Source: a virus
Strand: one strand, 5' to 3'
Length of the DNA stretch: 64,000 bases
IMG/VR virus record: IMGVR_UViG_3300030109_003187
Location: 1-64,000 of that record
Of this stretch, positions 44,701 to 52,602 are shown one piece after another. The first letter of the stretch is position 1. Every line of letters begins with the position of its first letter. The notes below the pieces were generated by a model. That model was not told the origin of the DNA and did not search any database. It worked only from the letters and a program-made list of their open reading frames with translations. The position numbers and the translations under genes are program-made.

Positions 44701-47700
44701 GTAGCCGTATTTGCATTCGCTCCTCTATACTTGGTTGTAATTTGAAGTATAGTAGAAGGTATGTAACCAATGTCTAAGCGAGTACCTGCATCCATTTCAC
44801 TTGTAGATAAACCACCAGTGTGCTTATTGCTTACCGCAGCATCAGTCGAAGCACCATCAAGTAAACCAAAGTCTTTGGTTATGTCTACTTCAAACAATTT
44901 ACTTAGAGGCGTTTTATTGTCAGCCATCGTCTTTATTCTAATAGCGGTAGGGCTGACACCCCAGTCGCCTAATGTTTTTCCATCAGGAGCAAACATATGA
45001 GTACAGTCAAAACTAGATGCTTCTACACCTTCTTGCTCAGAATTTGATGAGTTAATAGCATATTCTACAGCGGCGGCCATTACTTCGTCAGTTAATAGAC
45101 AAGTAAAGTTAATTCTAGGACTGAGTATTAGACCCGGCCCGCCGGTAACTATAGCGGTAGCGTTAGTAACACCGTAAAAGAAATGCTTGTTAGATGTACC
45201 ACCGGCCTTAGCAAAATGAGAGCGACTAGTATAGAATGTAGTCATACCTTGGTTTCCACTAGTCCCTGCGTCGTCGCTTAACTGCAACATACCGGATTCT
45301 GGGAAACCAAGATAGCCTAATATATCTGGGTGAGAAAAGGAGCCACCGTTATGATAAGGGTCTGTTAATACAACTTCAAGTGTAGTCCCACTAAGTGTAG
45401 CGGTAACATGTATCCCTACATGTGGACTCGGATAATTGTTCCATAAGTTACCTTTGAAAAACTGCAAAGTTCCACCAGTCAATTCTCCGCAGACTTCACC
45501 TGTACCAACCATGTGTTTACCTACAGTGAACCCGCCTTGCCCGACATCTCTGTCATCAAAATGAATGACAACTTCTTCATCTAATGTAGGTGGTAAGTAG
45601 GTATTGTCGTTAGCGAAACTCTCACCAAACTGCCTGTAAACAAAACGAATGGTATGGTTATCCCCTCTGTGGTCAACCATCCTTATCCCATAAAGCGGCG
45701 ACTTGCCAATATTCTGCTTTTTCATGTCATCTTGGGGTATGTATCCACCAGTCGTGCCAACCGTAGTTTCAGTCATGGGTCTGGCTGCGTTAGTAGCACT
45801 GCCATATTTAGTTCGGAAGTTAGCCTGTGAACCGTCATTATCGTAACCCCATCTACTTACATCAGGTGCCCAGCCGGGTATACCTGCTTGGGTTAAGCCA
45901 CCAAAGTTAATTCTGGCTTTTGCTCTAGTACCCACCCTTAGTCCGTCTACTAAAGTAGAGGAAGGGCTTTTAGTTTCAAATGATTCATTAAGTAAAGTGT
46001 TACTGTTTCTACCGCTGACTAATTCTATATTAGCATCGGCTAATATCCCCGGACCAACTATACCGTCTGCTCCTAGGTTGAGATTATTTATGAAAGGGTC
46101 ACTGGGGTTTTCTGGAGGTAGGTGTTCTTTGAGTGTAGTAATAGGAGCAAATGGTCTACCGAATCTGTTGATAGGCATGGGGGCTGGGTGCATGTTTTCA
46201 CCAGTTACCTCATCAGGTTGGCACCAGTAATTTCTGAATCTACCACCGTGACCAATAAGGAATTGAGGTCTGTAAGGGCTCTGTGCCTTACTACTGTCTA
46301 GCCAAGTACAGAAGTTACGACCAGCAGCGCCCGGAATAGTAGAGTGTATAACTATAGAAAAGCCCGGATTATCTTCCGAGTCAAGTACTACTCTTCCTAG
46401 ATGCGCTCTTACATAACCCATGTGAGTACCACGGTCATGACTGGAGAAGGCCTTGCTTGTATCCCAGAATGGAGCAGGGTCGTGAGTAGAAGCAGTTGCT
46501 GCAAAGTCAGCATGAAGATGAGTGGCAGCAGGGTCTATGTTGCTACCGTAAGCGTTTGATTTAGGACCGGGGCTGGTCAAGTCAAACTTTGCACCATCTC
46601 CTAAGAATTGGTCATTAGGTCTACGAGCATGTGTCTTACCATTTTTGGCACCGGCTTGATTGATTAGCCTAACTACTTCTCTAGCAGCAGACTCTATATT
46701 AGTCACGCCGTCTTTTAGGGCTACTTCTCCTAAATCAACACTAAGTCTTCTAACGAAGTCCATTTGGTTCCAATGGTTTAGGTATTGTAATCGAGTTTCA
46801 TCGTGAGATGTCAAATCAAGAGTGGTGTTCCTTATACCCTTCATAGCCAAGAAAGCAGGTATTACTCTAGTACCGTCAGGTGTATCAAAGAAAGTAGATG
46901 ATTCTCTACTAGTCGAATCTATTATCTGATGGTCGGTAATTGAATCGCTAGCAGATGCCACTGCTGGGTTAGTCCTAGCACTATAACTATCTTTGGCTAT
47001 ACTACCTAACCCACCTACATTATGTTCAGATAAGCCGCCGGTTACACTTTTATTAATGTCAGAAGCATGTGCGTAACTGGCTTCTATAAAGTCTGATTTT
47101 TCTGTAGCGAGTAATAATTTATTTTGACTAGGGAAACCTGCCGCTACATCTAGTTGAGAACCTAAACCAGTAACTGAATTTACTATAGTACCGGCTGCTG
47201 TAGTACTTACCTTTGAACCTATTTTAGCAGCAGCGGGGCTAGATTGTACTTGCATATGTAAATCTTGGAATGCAATAAATTCACGGTCATGACCTACATC
47301 GTATAGCAGTATTCTAACAAAGTCATCAGTACACTGGTAAGGGTCTAGGTAAGCAACTACTGGTACAACTGCATCATTTTCTAAAGCCTCATAATTTAGC
47401 CCAATCGTTTTATTGATATGTTGAACTAGATTCTTAGCAGTTTCTATACAAGTATTACCGATTAAGAAGTTCTCTAAAGGTATGCTATCTCTAGGGTTAT
47501 TGTTAAGCGTACCTTGTCCACCATTAAAGCCAGTCCATACTTCTGCTTCGTTTAGCGTTCCCCGACTCTTACAAAACAAACCTTCGATTGCGTGAGGATT
47601 AGTATAGTGCATGTTCATCCATACAGTATCACCTTGTCTTAGACCGCCGGGGCAATAAGGATGTGCCCAAGCCCTATTGAGGAATGTTTCTAACACTTGA

Positions 47701-50700
47701 GGATATGTGGTGTTTCCGGGTATAACATGCAGGTCTTCAACATATATTTCGTCACCCGAAAGAGGTGTAAATCCATTATCTAAATTAGTAGGGTTTAGTA
47801 CATTACCTACTCTATTGTTGTAAAATGCTCTTTTTACCGCACCGCTACCGTTTACAAATGCAACCCTATAATGGTAGTTAGCATTAGGGGTAGTAATAGG
47901 GAACAAATTAGCATCATCTAAGACTAGAGGTACACCTACTAGTAATGTAGCATTAGTCCCCCCTGCGCCGTTTACAGTAACCGTATCACCTATAGCATAA
48001 CCAGTACCAGCCGTATTAATACTTGCAGCGGTTATTGCATTACCACTAACAGTAACATCTACCGTTAGGCTTGACCCTGTACCACTAGCAGTCGCTATAT
48101 TTGTATGTGAACCATTAGTATAACCACTTCCAGCAGAAAGTATAGTAACGCTGACTGGTACACCTAAGTTAGTGGTCAAGTTAGCCCTAGGTCTTTTACT
48201 GACTACTTTAGGAAGGTGAGGGTTAGTCGAAGGGCCTGCTTTCAATTCAATAGCACTTACATACTGTTTGAGTCCGTAATCGGTGTTACCGCCTTGAGTC
48301 ATTACATTTGACCTATCATAATAGAACGACCTGCGATTCTCATAACCAGCACTGATAAGACTAGGATTATCAGCAATACTGTTGTAATTCATATCTTGAT
48401 ATCCGGGTGCTGGAGTAAGATGTGCACCTACTTTGAGGTCACGGAAGAAATTTTCACTGGCTATAAAGTCATCACCATGAGCACCAGCAACTTCTAAATA
48501 ATGACTGGTAGTATTTCTTGCATCATATATTACCCACTCGCCGTTTGGTAAGAAAGCCCTACGATACCTAGCACCTCCGCTAATACCTGCTACATCTGTA
48601 GCCGGTGCAGTAGGTATAGGGAAAATGTTAGCATCTTCGACATATATCTTATGGTCACTAGTAGTATAAGGTTGAGTAACCTTGGTACCGCTGCGATGTA
48701 ATTTGTTTTGGATAGAATAAGAAAATGGGCCAAATATCTCAGGGTCTTGCGGGGAAATCGAATCTGGCCTCCTACCTACAGGATTAGGACTCCAAGAATG
48801 AGCAGTATGTGTAGCGTCTACATGCAGTTTCATACTGTTGTCTGGTCCGGGGAATATACCTTTGTCAGGGTTATCAAAGAAGAACTCCTCAAACAAAGGA
48901 ATCTCAACCAAAGCCCTAGTACTGGCGTATTGCGTACCTAGTTGGTAGTCGTGCTGAACAGTGTCTAAGGATTGGAAAAGTCTATCATTAATAGTAGTTC
49001 CATCATTACACATTGACTCTTCACTAAACTTGTCGTCTACATGCAGTACACTACCTTTTACTATACCAGTAGCGGTTATCCAGTTTGCGAAAGTATCTGA
49101 TTCACTACCGTCTGCTTGTAAGAATTTACCTGTACCTAACTGACTGCCCGATGCAAATGTGAACACATCTCCTGTTTTACTAGCGTATTCAGCACTGGCA
49201 AATTGAATCTGCTCTCCCTGATTACCGGCTATTTCTAAGTATATTCTACCTGTTTTAGGGAAACAATATGTACCCCATGACTGTAAATCGGTAGCCTTGT
49301 TGTTAAGAGGTAGAACAGTGACAGTGGTAGAAGAAGTAGCACTGACTGCTGTTTGACAATCTCTTCGAGTGTTCCACGCTAGTCTAGCGAGTGGACTTGG
49401 GTCCCATGTTTCCTTGGTGTTAATCGCACCTTGACCTGCGCCTCCAAGAGTAATCGCCACTACTGGTGCACCCGGCATAATCTCTTTGACAATATGAGAA
49501 TCTGGGCTTGCAGAACCCTTTACACTGACAGTAGATGATGCAATGTCACTGAGCAAACCGTGCGCTCTAAGTACAGTGTTACCGTCATTATCATTTCCAA
49601 ATGACAGCACTCTACCTTTAGATGACAGATGCTCGATAGTAATATGATTACCAATACCTTTGTCAGTAACTACCTTCGATAACTGAGCAAAGCGGCTCCT
49701 ATTACAAGGCTGTACTACTAAACTAGTAACATTCTTTCTGGACTTGTGCTCAATGATATCAAAGTATTCGTGTACAATTGTGCTTTGGTTAGTGCTACCT
49801 CTACCCGCAGACTGAGGCTCTATGAATAATTCATCATCGTCTACTACAGCGTCAGCGATGCCCGCTCCTATAGTGACGCTGTTAGTAGTAACTGCTGTGA
49901 CTATACCTAGTAGTTTACCATTGGCTTTGTAGATATTATCATCAACTGCAATCAGTTGGTTAGCGGTGCCTCCATCAACAGACATAGCAGCCGTAGTAGA
50001 TGCCGAATAACCACCGGAGTTATTTATTTTTAAACCAATTCTTCCTCTACTACCGTTACTTGCTTTTCTAAATTTAACACCAGCGACCTCAGAAAAGTCA
50101 TCTGTTCTAACTAAATTAGTCTTTACTAAAATCTTATGGAAAACAGAAGACCTAGAGGCTAATTCTGATTGTGCTACACTTATTGCTTGAGGGGTAGTCT
50201 GAGGGGTATCAGAACTAGACTGTGGTAGATAGTTTGTAGGACACAGGCTCAAGTTTAGTTGGTCTTCACCTACTATGCCCTCAGAGTCTTCTCCTTCTAA
50301 ATGACCATCTTCAAACGGGAACAAATCAGGCGTATCAAAGGTAACTAATCCTCCGGGTGCTACTAAAGCAAGTGGTCTGATAGCCATGGAATCTCTCATC
50401 AAATCTATGATTCGAGTAGTACCTGTAACGATAGTACTAACATCAGGTAAGGTTTTACTTACTAACAACTTAGGAGAGCCGTCTGCTAGTTTAACTATTG
50501 CATTGTTAACAGCAGCGGTATTGAAACTGCTATTGTTAGGGGTTGCTGAAAACACTATTGTCTTAGCAGAATGGCTTATCTTAGCAGTTTGATTAGTAGC
50601 GCTACTAAACGGTTTATGCCCATCTATAGTTATCTTTTGGGCAGGGATTACTGCGCTGTCTGTACCAAAAGACTTGATACTCTGTAGAGTTAGTGTCGCT

Positions 50701-52601
50701 GTTGATATGTTAGTAGTGAGCCTAGAAGTTGCACCGATATTGAAATGTTCACCAGTTCTATCTATAGCATTGTAGTGAATCTGTACAAACGGTGCATAAT
50801 CATAAGTTTCTAATTCCGGTAGTATTAGTGTAGCAATTCTACTTTCTATAGAAGGTATGACTGCTTTGATATTTGTGTTTGAATCGGTAGAAGAAATAGA
50901 TTTGAGTAAGAAAGGTTCTGTATCGAATTGTGGTCCACCTAATGCTAAAAGTCCCCTTTGGCTTTCATCTATATCAGCCATACCATTTTCCACAAAGGTA
51001 GATACTCTTGAAGATGATACTACATTGCTTAACGCCACTGGTCCGTGTTCGTCGAAACTAGACACTACTGAGTTAACGGGAATAATATCTTTTATGTTAC
51101 CAAATTGAGGAATGAATGTAGCCGTTACTACATCACTACCTGCATCTAATTTCTTTTCTACTATATGCGATTCTGTAGGAGGTAATGCTCCCATGAAAGG
51201 ATGACTGGTTACATGGTTGAGTATGTGCCTACCACTGTGTCCTATCAAGAACTCTTCACCCATGTTAGTCGTACTCGCTGAAAACTGGTTGTATTCGTGA
51301 GAGTCAATAGCCATACTCATTGAAAACATTAAGCCGTGATTTTCAAAATCACTTTCGTCTATGATGACCTGACCTTGCCTTTGTGAAAACTGAGTACCAC
51401 TACCTTGTGGCTGGAACACATTACCATTACCGCCGTCTACAAGGCAGTCGCCTGTAATAACTACAAACTCACCAGCATCGTGAGCCATCAGCAATCCTCT
51501 TCGACCATTACTGGCCGCAGCAAAATCAAGGTGAATAGATTCTACTATTATATCCCCAATACTACTATTTATAGTAAGTAATCTAACTCTTTCAGGGGCT
51601 TTGTTAGTAGGCTTACCAGTCTTTGTATTGTAACCTAGAGGATTTATCAATAGGTTGTAAGGTACCTTTGGAATAGATATGTCACTAGTAGAAGTCGCTG
51701 CATATTTCTTTACGGTGTAGTTACCTTGGCTATAGTCACCACCAATAAAACTTACAAAAGTTTTACCAGTTTGTCCGGTTAATTCTTCAATCAACACTGC
51801 GGCTGCGGTAGTGCCTATAGAGATTGTAGATTGACTGGTGCTGGCTGTCAAAGCAGGTGTAGCAACCCTTGTAGCAATAGGGTTAATTGGCTCTTCAAAT
51901 CGCCAAAGTCCAAGAGTACTGTCGCTTTTTATTGGAGCGAAGTCACTTCTACCGGATGGCAGAGCACCTGCTGACAGATGTATAGTTTCAAGCGTTCCTC
52001 TGAAATCCCCACCTCTACCTCCTAGGAACATCTGGCTTTGTTGTGGAACTAACTGATGCTCTTCTTCTAAGACCTGTTCTACTAACAAATCACCGTTGAC
52101 ATGCATACTCAGAATCTTTCTGTCGAATGTAACAGTGACATTGAGCAACTCCCTAGTACCATCAGTAAATGCACTGACATCGTTAGAGTCTACGCTAGAC
52201 CCTAGGTTAGAACCAGTTATGACTGAATTGACTGATGGGAAGAGTATGCCATCCCAATAGGCTAATGTTCCGTTAGCCTTGTTGACAGGCTTTGCACTTG
52301 TCAATGTGTAAACGGAATCCCTACCAGTGTTTTTATTTTGTAACCTAACCTCAAAAGAAGCAGGTGCAGGGCTACTAGGTGAGCCTACACTCAACCTCAT
52401 CATATTGTCTTGTTCAAATATAGTTCCTCCAGAATCTGGAATGAACCATGTCTCTAGTGTAAATGAGTTCATTGTTGCAGGTAACCTTTTTCTTTCTTCA
52501 CTAGGCTTACCGTGTAGACTAGCGTTGTTGGTAGGTACGAGAACGCTATCGCTGATACCGTTGAATTTCAAACCGTATCCAGCATTAATTAGTAAACTCA
52601 T
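35778..52601 (-). CDS. giant virion protein, 5607 aa, with LamG-like domains
   Basis: One uninterrupted frame of 16.8 kb, about 600 kDa. ATG at 52601 follows AGGTGTATGAT; an in-frame GTG at 52610 is upstream. Residues about 1-240 form a LamG/concanavalin-like domain (TLETWFIPDSGGTIFEQ to LGLWRFEEP). About 870-935 is a DG-x2-LG module shared with two neighbours; 1482-1557 is a GSGYTNG/GTGYAIG beta module shared with the gene at the right edge; about 5167-5414 is a second LamG-like domain (LWLRADSIS to AEINLVEGYL). A motif A(N/D)(L/I)FPI recurs near residues 1325, 1560 and 4450. The rest is Gly/Asn/His/Pro-rich, beta-predicted and not low-complexity. No signal peptide or catalytic motif was seen. 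Flanked by tail genes, it is most likely a huge tail fibre, adhesin or tail-tip protein. Confidence 0.85.
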   Translation of the reverse strand: MSLLINAGYGLKFNGISDSVLVPTNNASLHGKPSEERKRLPATMNSFTLETWFIPDSGGTIFEQDNMMRLSVGSPSSPAPASFEVRLQNKNTGRDSVYTLTSAKPVNKANGTLAYWDGILFPSVNSVITGSNLGSSVDSNDVSAFTDGTRELLNVTVTFDRKILSMHVNGDLLVEQVLEEEHQLVPQQSQMFLGGRGGDFRGTLETIHLSAGALPSGRSDFAPIKSDSTLGLWRFEEPINPIATRVATPALTASTSQSTISIGTTAAAVLIEELTGQTGKTFVSFIGGDYSQGNYTVKKYAATSTSDISIPKVPYNLLINPLGYNTKTGKPTNKAPERVRLLTINSSIGDIIVESIHLDFAAASNGRRGLLMAHDAGEFVVITGDCLVDGGNGNVFQPQGSGTQFSQRQGQVIIDESDFENHGLMFSMSMAIDSHEYNQFSASTTNMGEEFLIGHSGRHILNHVTSHPFMGALPPTESHIVEKKLDAGSDVVTATFIPQFGNIKDIIPVNSVVSSFDEHGPVALSNVVSSSRVSTFVENGMADIDESQRGLLALGGPQFDTEPFLLKSISSTDSNTNIKAVIPSIESRIATLILPELETYDYAPFVQIHYNAIDRTGEHFNIGATSRLTTNISTATLTLQSIKSFGTDSAVIPAQKITIDGHKPFSSATNQTAKISHSAKTIVFSATPNNSSFNTAAVNNAIVKLADGSPKLLVSKTLPDVSTIVTGTTRIIDLMRDSMAIRPLALVAPGGLVTFDTPDLFPFEDGHLEGEDSEGIVGEDQLNLSLCPTNYLPQSSSDTPQTTPQAISVAQSELASRSSVFHKILVKTNLVRTDDFSEVAGVKFRKASNGSRGRIGLKINNSGGYSASTTAAMSVDGGTANQLIAVDDNIYKANGKLLGIVTAVTTNSVTIGAGIADAVVDDDELFIEPQSAGRGSTNQSTIVHEYFDIIEHKSRKNVTSLVVQPCNRSRFAQLSKVVTDKGIGNHITIEHLSSKGRVLSFGNDNDGNTVLRAHGLLSDIASSTVSVKGSASPDSHIVKEIMPGAPVVAITLGGAGQGAINTKETWDPSPLARLAWNTRRDCQTAVSATSSTTVTVLPLNNKATDLQSWGTYCFPKTGRIYLEIAGNQGEQIQFASAEYASKTGDVFTFASGSQLGTGKFLQADGSESDTFANWITATGIVKGSVLHVDDKFSEESMCNDGTTINDRLFQSLDTVQHDYQLGTQYASTRALVEIPLFEEFFFDNPDKGIFPGPDNSMKLHVDATHTAHSWSPNPVGRRPDSISPQDPEIFGPFSYSIQNKLHRSGTKVTQPYTTSDHKIYVEDANIFPIPTAPATDVAGISGGARYRRAFLPNGEWVIYDARNTTSHYLEVAGAHGDDFIASENFFRDLKVGAHLTPAPGYQDMNYNSIADNPSLISAGYENRRSFYYDRSNVMTQGGNTDYGLKQYVSAIELKAGPSTNPHLPKVVSKRPRANLTTNLGVPVSVTILSAGSGYTNGSHTNIATASGTGSSLTVDVTVSGNAITAASINTAGTGYAIGDTVTVNGAGGTNATLLVGVPLVLDDANLFPITTPNANYHYRVAFVNGSGAVKRAFYNNRVGNVLNPTNLDNGFTPLSGDEIYVEDLHVIPGNTTYPQVLETFLNRAWAHPYCPGGLRQGDTVWMNMHYTNPHAIEGLFCKSRGTLNEAEVWTGFNGGQGTLNNNPRDSIPLENFLIGNTCIETAKNLVQHINKTIGLNYEALENDAVVPVVAYLDPYQCTDDFVRILLYDVGHDREFIAFQDLHMQVQSSPAAAKIGSKVSTTAAGTIVNSVTGLGSQLDVAAGFPSQNKLLLATEKSDFIEASYAHASDINKSVTGGLSEHNVGGLGSIAKDSYSARTNPAVASASDSITDHQIIDSTSRESSTFFDTPDGTRVIPAFLAMKGIRNTTLDLTSHDETRLQYLNHWNQMDFVRRLSVDLGEVALKDGVTNIESAAREVVRLINQAGAKNGKTHARRPNDQFLGDGAKFDLTSPGPKSNAYGSNIDPAATHLHADFAATASTHDPAPFWDTSKAFSSHDRGTHMGYVRAHLGRVVLDSEDNPGFSIVIHSTIPGAAGRNFCTWLDSSKAQSPYRPQFLIGHGGRFRNYWCQPDEVTGENMHPAPMPINRFGRPFAPITTLKEHLPPENPSDPFINNLNLGADGIVGPGILADANIELVSGRNSNTLLNESFETKSPSSTLVDGLRVGTRAKARINFGGLTQAGIPGWAPDVSRWGYDNDGSQANFRTKYGSATNAARPMTETTVGTTGGYIPQDDMKKQNIGKSPLYGIRMVDHRGDNHTIRFVYRQFGESFANDNTYLPPTLDEEVVIHFDDRDVGQGGFTVGKHMVGTGEVCGELTGGTLQFFKGNLWNNYPSPHVGIHVTATLSGTTLEVVLTDPYHNGGSFSHPDILGYLGFPESGMLQLSDDAGTSGNQGMTTFYTSRSHFAKAGGTSNKHFFYGVTNATAIVTGGPGLILSPRINFTCLLTDEVMAAAVEYAINSSNSEQEGVEASSFDCTHMFAPDGKTLGDWGVSPTAIRIKTMADNKTPLSKLFEVDITKDFGLLDGASTDAAVSNKHTGGLSTSEMDAGTRLDIGYIPSTILQITTKYRGANANTATPVLVDSQNNIVDTTIWQRNLRGENFIDVAGDRIIPRIDSPSALISAASGTTNIDVAGGQTWALFGKLACNNAVSWGEPFLIRYSSDKYATVRSEPGSACVTRVVYVGNASSSNWSTPSASDIIFKGYADTYDAIKTDGIRRAGSKQSSPFLYFRGGRDSPDHWVPLYFGGGFSGAVVDINDGTQNDYGEFYTHPYSSGPTGSAGMQNIGEVAGSYALLDTNAMLAMFPGTPYLDQHKGQNHPPFFNQDAILTFDMAKGANTKVTGVTYTDSATNGSPNTVSVNIPSPIVLRFAHPHARYSSSGNTNNQTTYMIFGPGQAFPHNQAAHEPQGADIVTAGNGYSAVPIHYNNDATKDTFLPNQLANGDATEHSGFNRGAGGALADKVALAHLPMTTFFQKNNETAFNYVMNWQPTKGFPSEDSSATKSYDQTNVKAFYYEGSAVASARPKHFHPFNHVPVGFGGGAANTIGGSNFVKTRRSAAVWHMDGGYHPGGHFLDNHVSKNPDHPTGTAARIANGSGAARNPTVFRPCGLLAKAYLGYYGGAPTNQGVSNNIVIVDATRVQNAEELATIISASINTFPGTDPLKAMGGTFMPSMQNAHKQDRYGWVKATVQSYNQETDGDGGAAGTVVINGSFDKLPEYGWVRMSDGTNAYYAPYVSTSYSAPNLTLTLGINPGGSNKTNFVNPHNNTDLTSLAGGTTYEAYVWTKAGTHRYNNDSGNSARDHMTQVHFSGYVDAVDRTKAVGAVGWHGERYSYFNSLDITGNTYAAGLGAWHPFLGFNPYGAAETCLAGSSPAPVTGEGSLSAAFVSDFCVSGLSSRHLIVISHESELPLVAKADRDSITCTGDMLTMVGVGDSIHAGTIAWNTGKVHNKDRYVGPATAGPHVEVQIHKSQFRPSTADDYPAGNALPADAKWHRTIQSGDMVRANACRYPTGDLFWDESTVSQNSFHESQSTYATECIGITGATHYLSSSANQGNNGLFGYYSKRSAARNFLPEHVVWKRMDGGSLTMPAVNARGLGMIPWVNRKDSSATDYKMVGEKILGNVRFSFETTNAAMFPIIQAQELGHPQLAEQHPLEIRNALLIPNEHKQFESMVVVDDTGQEHRIEGGSPFGTVIMDFRHISDREIEGLAPALAGAGVNPNLKIRLPNPDEIPGNIVIRSGFDRIQGYQNETVGSGGLQHPAQNITQIRQMFSHEYAGPRVWPTWENNGWEHLSQDGTDISFTKSNTRLGFPASKKEGWEDHTDNNPLKSSFEPHDRSLYFHVTRMGTTMTHRYDLQELNFVDADISGGTISVNENPETSIWLDGTQLSGGRYFLRVYNPETGEGVIASYTHLASKKGFGTSSNKVVFSPDFEQFIIDNNDLNNSTLKVVPSYYVPAGTTRMFASRRLRDHSEYSGASPDMKKIDWFKMYSNLPANTGAFAANSIPSQYINAPRMTPMPIPRMGHHYITPTMALMPGHYAHPAYQSLYDLHQACKSSSHEPLSTSLTGIIKADRTSTANTVDTQGFSKDPLVWFSTPSAAYSPSDIHGGAFTLLTETKLKYEGYGVAASVGNNAGAVNAQGGHTLVLEAAATYTLNNHFPDPLEVGAYQIIIQPNVFKQQLKGFHQNHSDAVKAPSEAGSKVTELTGQQVNTVIAIEKDVNTRGAYALILSEAMMADVRGCEVILNEIILDIDPDPGSQFTNLPPLALYNPLGVQESSSPNFTRRSLPYRPGMFASSTPGRTLNIPWWSILHKDGAAAAAAAKFRYLEWHKPDNYYEFCRASYGSVGAQLTLAGYPTSFLDIYEPHKRNRSLNPHCVVITTAQGSGEIRVDNADLFPIVPYYGEVLEYTKNGVRYTAPYTNVHGTLATGDPSLTTKFNGVANTSATAGFWSNLAIGDILTLSKPYNYGSAESIYLDSDTSIVTRNLPQLANGSRDTNSLHPADAFLSMWHPNLGRPFTWYSDDASRSIYTKAGAADTPVDQKPYNHVPEHFETIHYHDFNYVSSKGPFALGMKWIAPPHDSAATGQVYTAAQIDALSDGDGTLNHQGGTSGGNKYNFFGMWPGGSHGGGATSRLESYGHSLIGWGSDTFGMDCETYQDSTGVTTLSLPNDRNRCFGYRMGVRQLYNRPRWSPYERGWLEVANTRAMLGYYNGPLIQQDSKTGGWDYVGFDTAQADVNFDALYVGILERITQVSSLLGQDQIGRQVRYSDGRRMTSSFGCPVRTVRNASTVTRMFPNDEEGQGIEELARAHRHYMVDWWGNTRGEDVRRFPVRGFGMRPSWDPEDAYKDTNVAHRPAANDLFGGDGGDRQSGNANTVNNDATNMGVVDWFNPASMLRVGDRGDGRGCRWPTVFNESLLMAISETHDASGIVLSANTAEPAYGQGLVRPSNNTLQAGEIERGISDRVDLDSDDGLLKPSAHVGEATETVNADIRGAEPVSRDDVRLGLDVDTVAELNDGVSREYVVMSTEAHSLHTDREVGQRTNIRGAYNFGSRTLKDLDMTALNWSSAPVTGVVKHSDAHAMWPLGGTYVMDWNKYSGNLDVKGWGQQIPQSGLSLWLRADSISVDDGATVSEWKDQSGNGRDFTQSTANDKPTFVTSDATFNNKPCVQFSSDDLLIKSFDTGLNTNEFTTFTVMCTNNDNNNYQVGYESRGFPSSIRMGYNIYANMSGSFNRWEFWAGQSSSWSAINSPNGTAVVNQPNILTVSIEGGNGAGGTVTAQGLRVDGTLATGLALSSSTLTPNYYKNTNEASQVGKVTDTGSTGTFPLIGKIAEVIHYDRKLTAAEINLVEGYLSSRYNITVTQNTWSPSNPYQDDGHNPISQNINFTDNNIQFLYRPAFGLDFKHSQMFRSYVALKGSSPQENSNFYRATAGGKYGMFTSDAPGARTGTPSSPPYAPVYTVDPDTSTTVPVSQGPKIPGVDVTGYDKSDITNPVARMVMSENTLEHFRADASRRSIDDDEGDYSVQPRHSQTLHPKGSKGDASYNTGDHSGE
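36360..37100 (-). other. LamG-like domain near the C-terminus of the giant protein
   Basis: The coding segment for about residues 5167-5414 begins SLWLRADSISVDDG, has WKDQSGNGRDFTQ, and ends AEINLVEGYLSSRYNI. The order (LWL..., W-D-S/Q-S-G-N-x-R, long beta part, GxIAEVxxYxRxLTxxExxxVExYLxxKY) is the standard LamG/jellyroll concanavalin-like pattern. Related in sequence to the domain at 55906-56592. Confidence 0.8.
47930..48155 (-). other. Gly-rich beta module of the giant protein (GxGYxxG type)
   Basis: The coding segment contains two GxGYxxG repeats (GSGYTNG, GTGYAIGDTVTVNG) separated by a strand pair, like the module of the protein at 63285-64000 (GEGYSAG, GTGFTEHEPVTVAGG). This is a common add-on in marine viral tail proteins. 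Confidence 0.65.
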
Positions 52602-52602
52602 A

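Noticed and set aside
35778-52601. Giant gene considered as a polyketide/peptide synthetase, polyprotein or long tape measure
   Set aside because: No synthetase or protease motifs are visible, and the sequence is beta-rich with Gly/Asn/Pro rather than the long helices of a tape measure.
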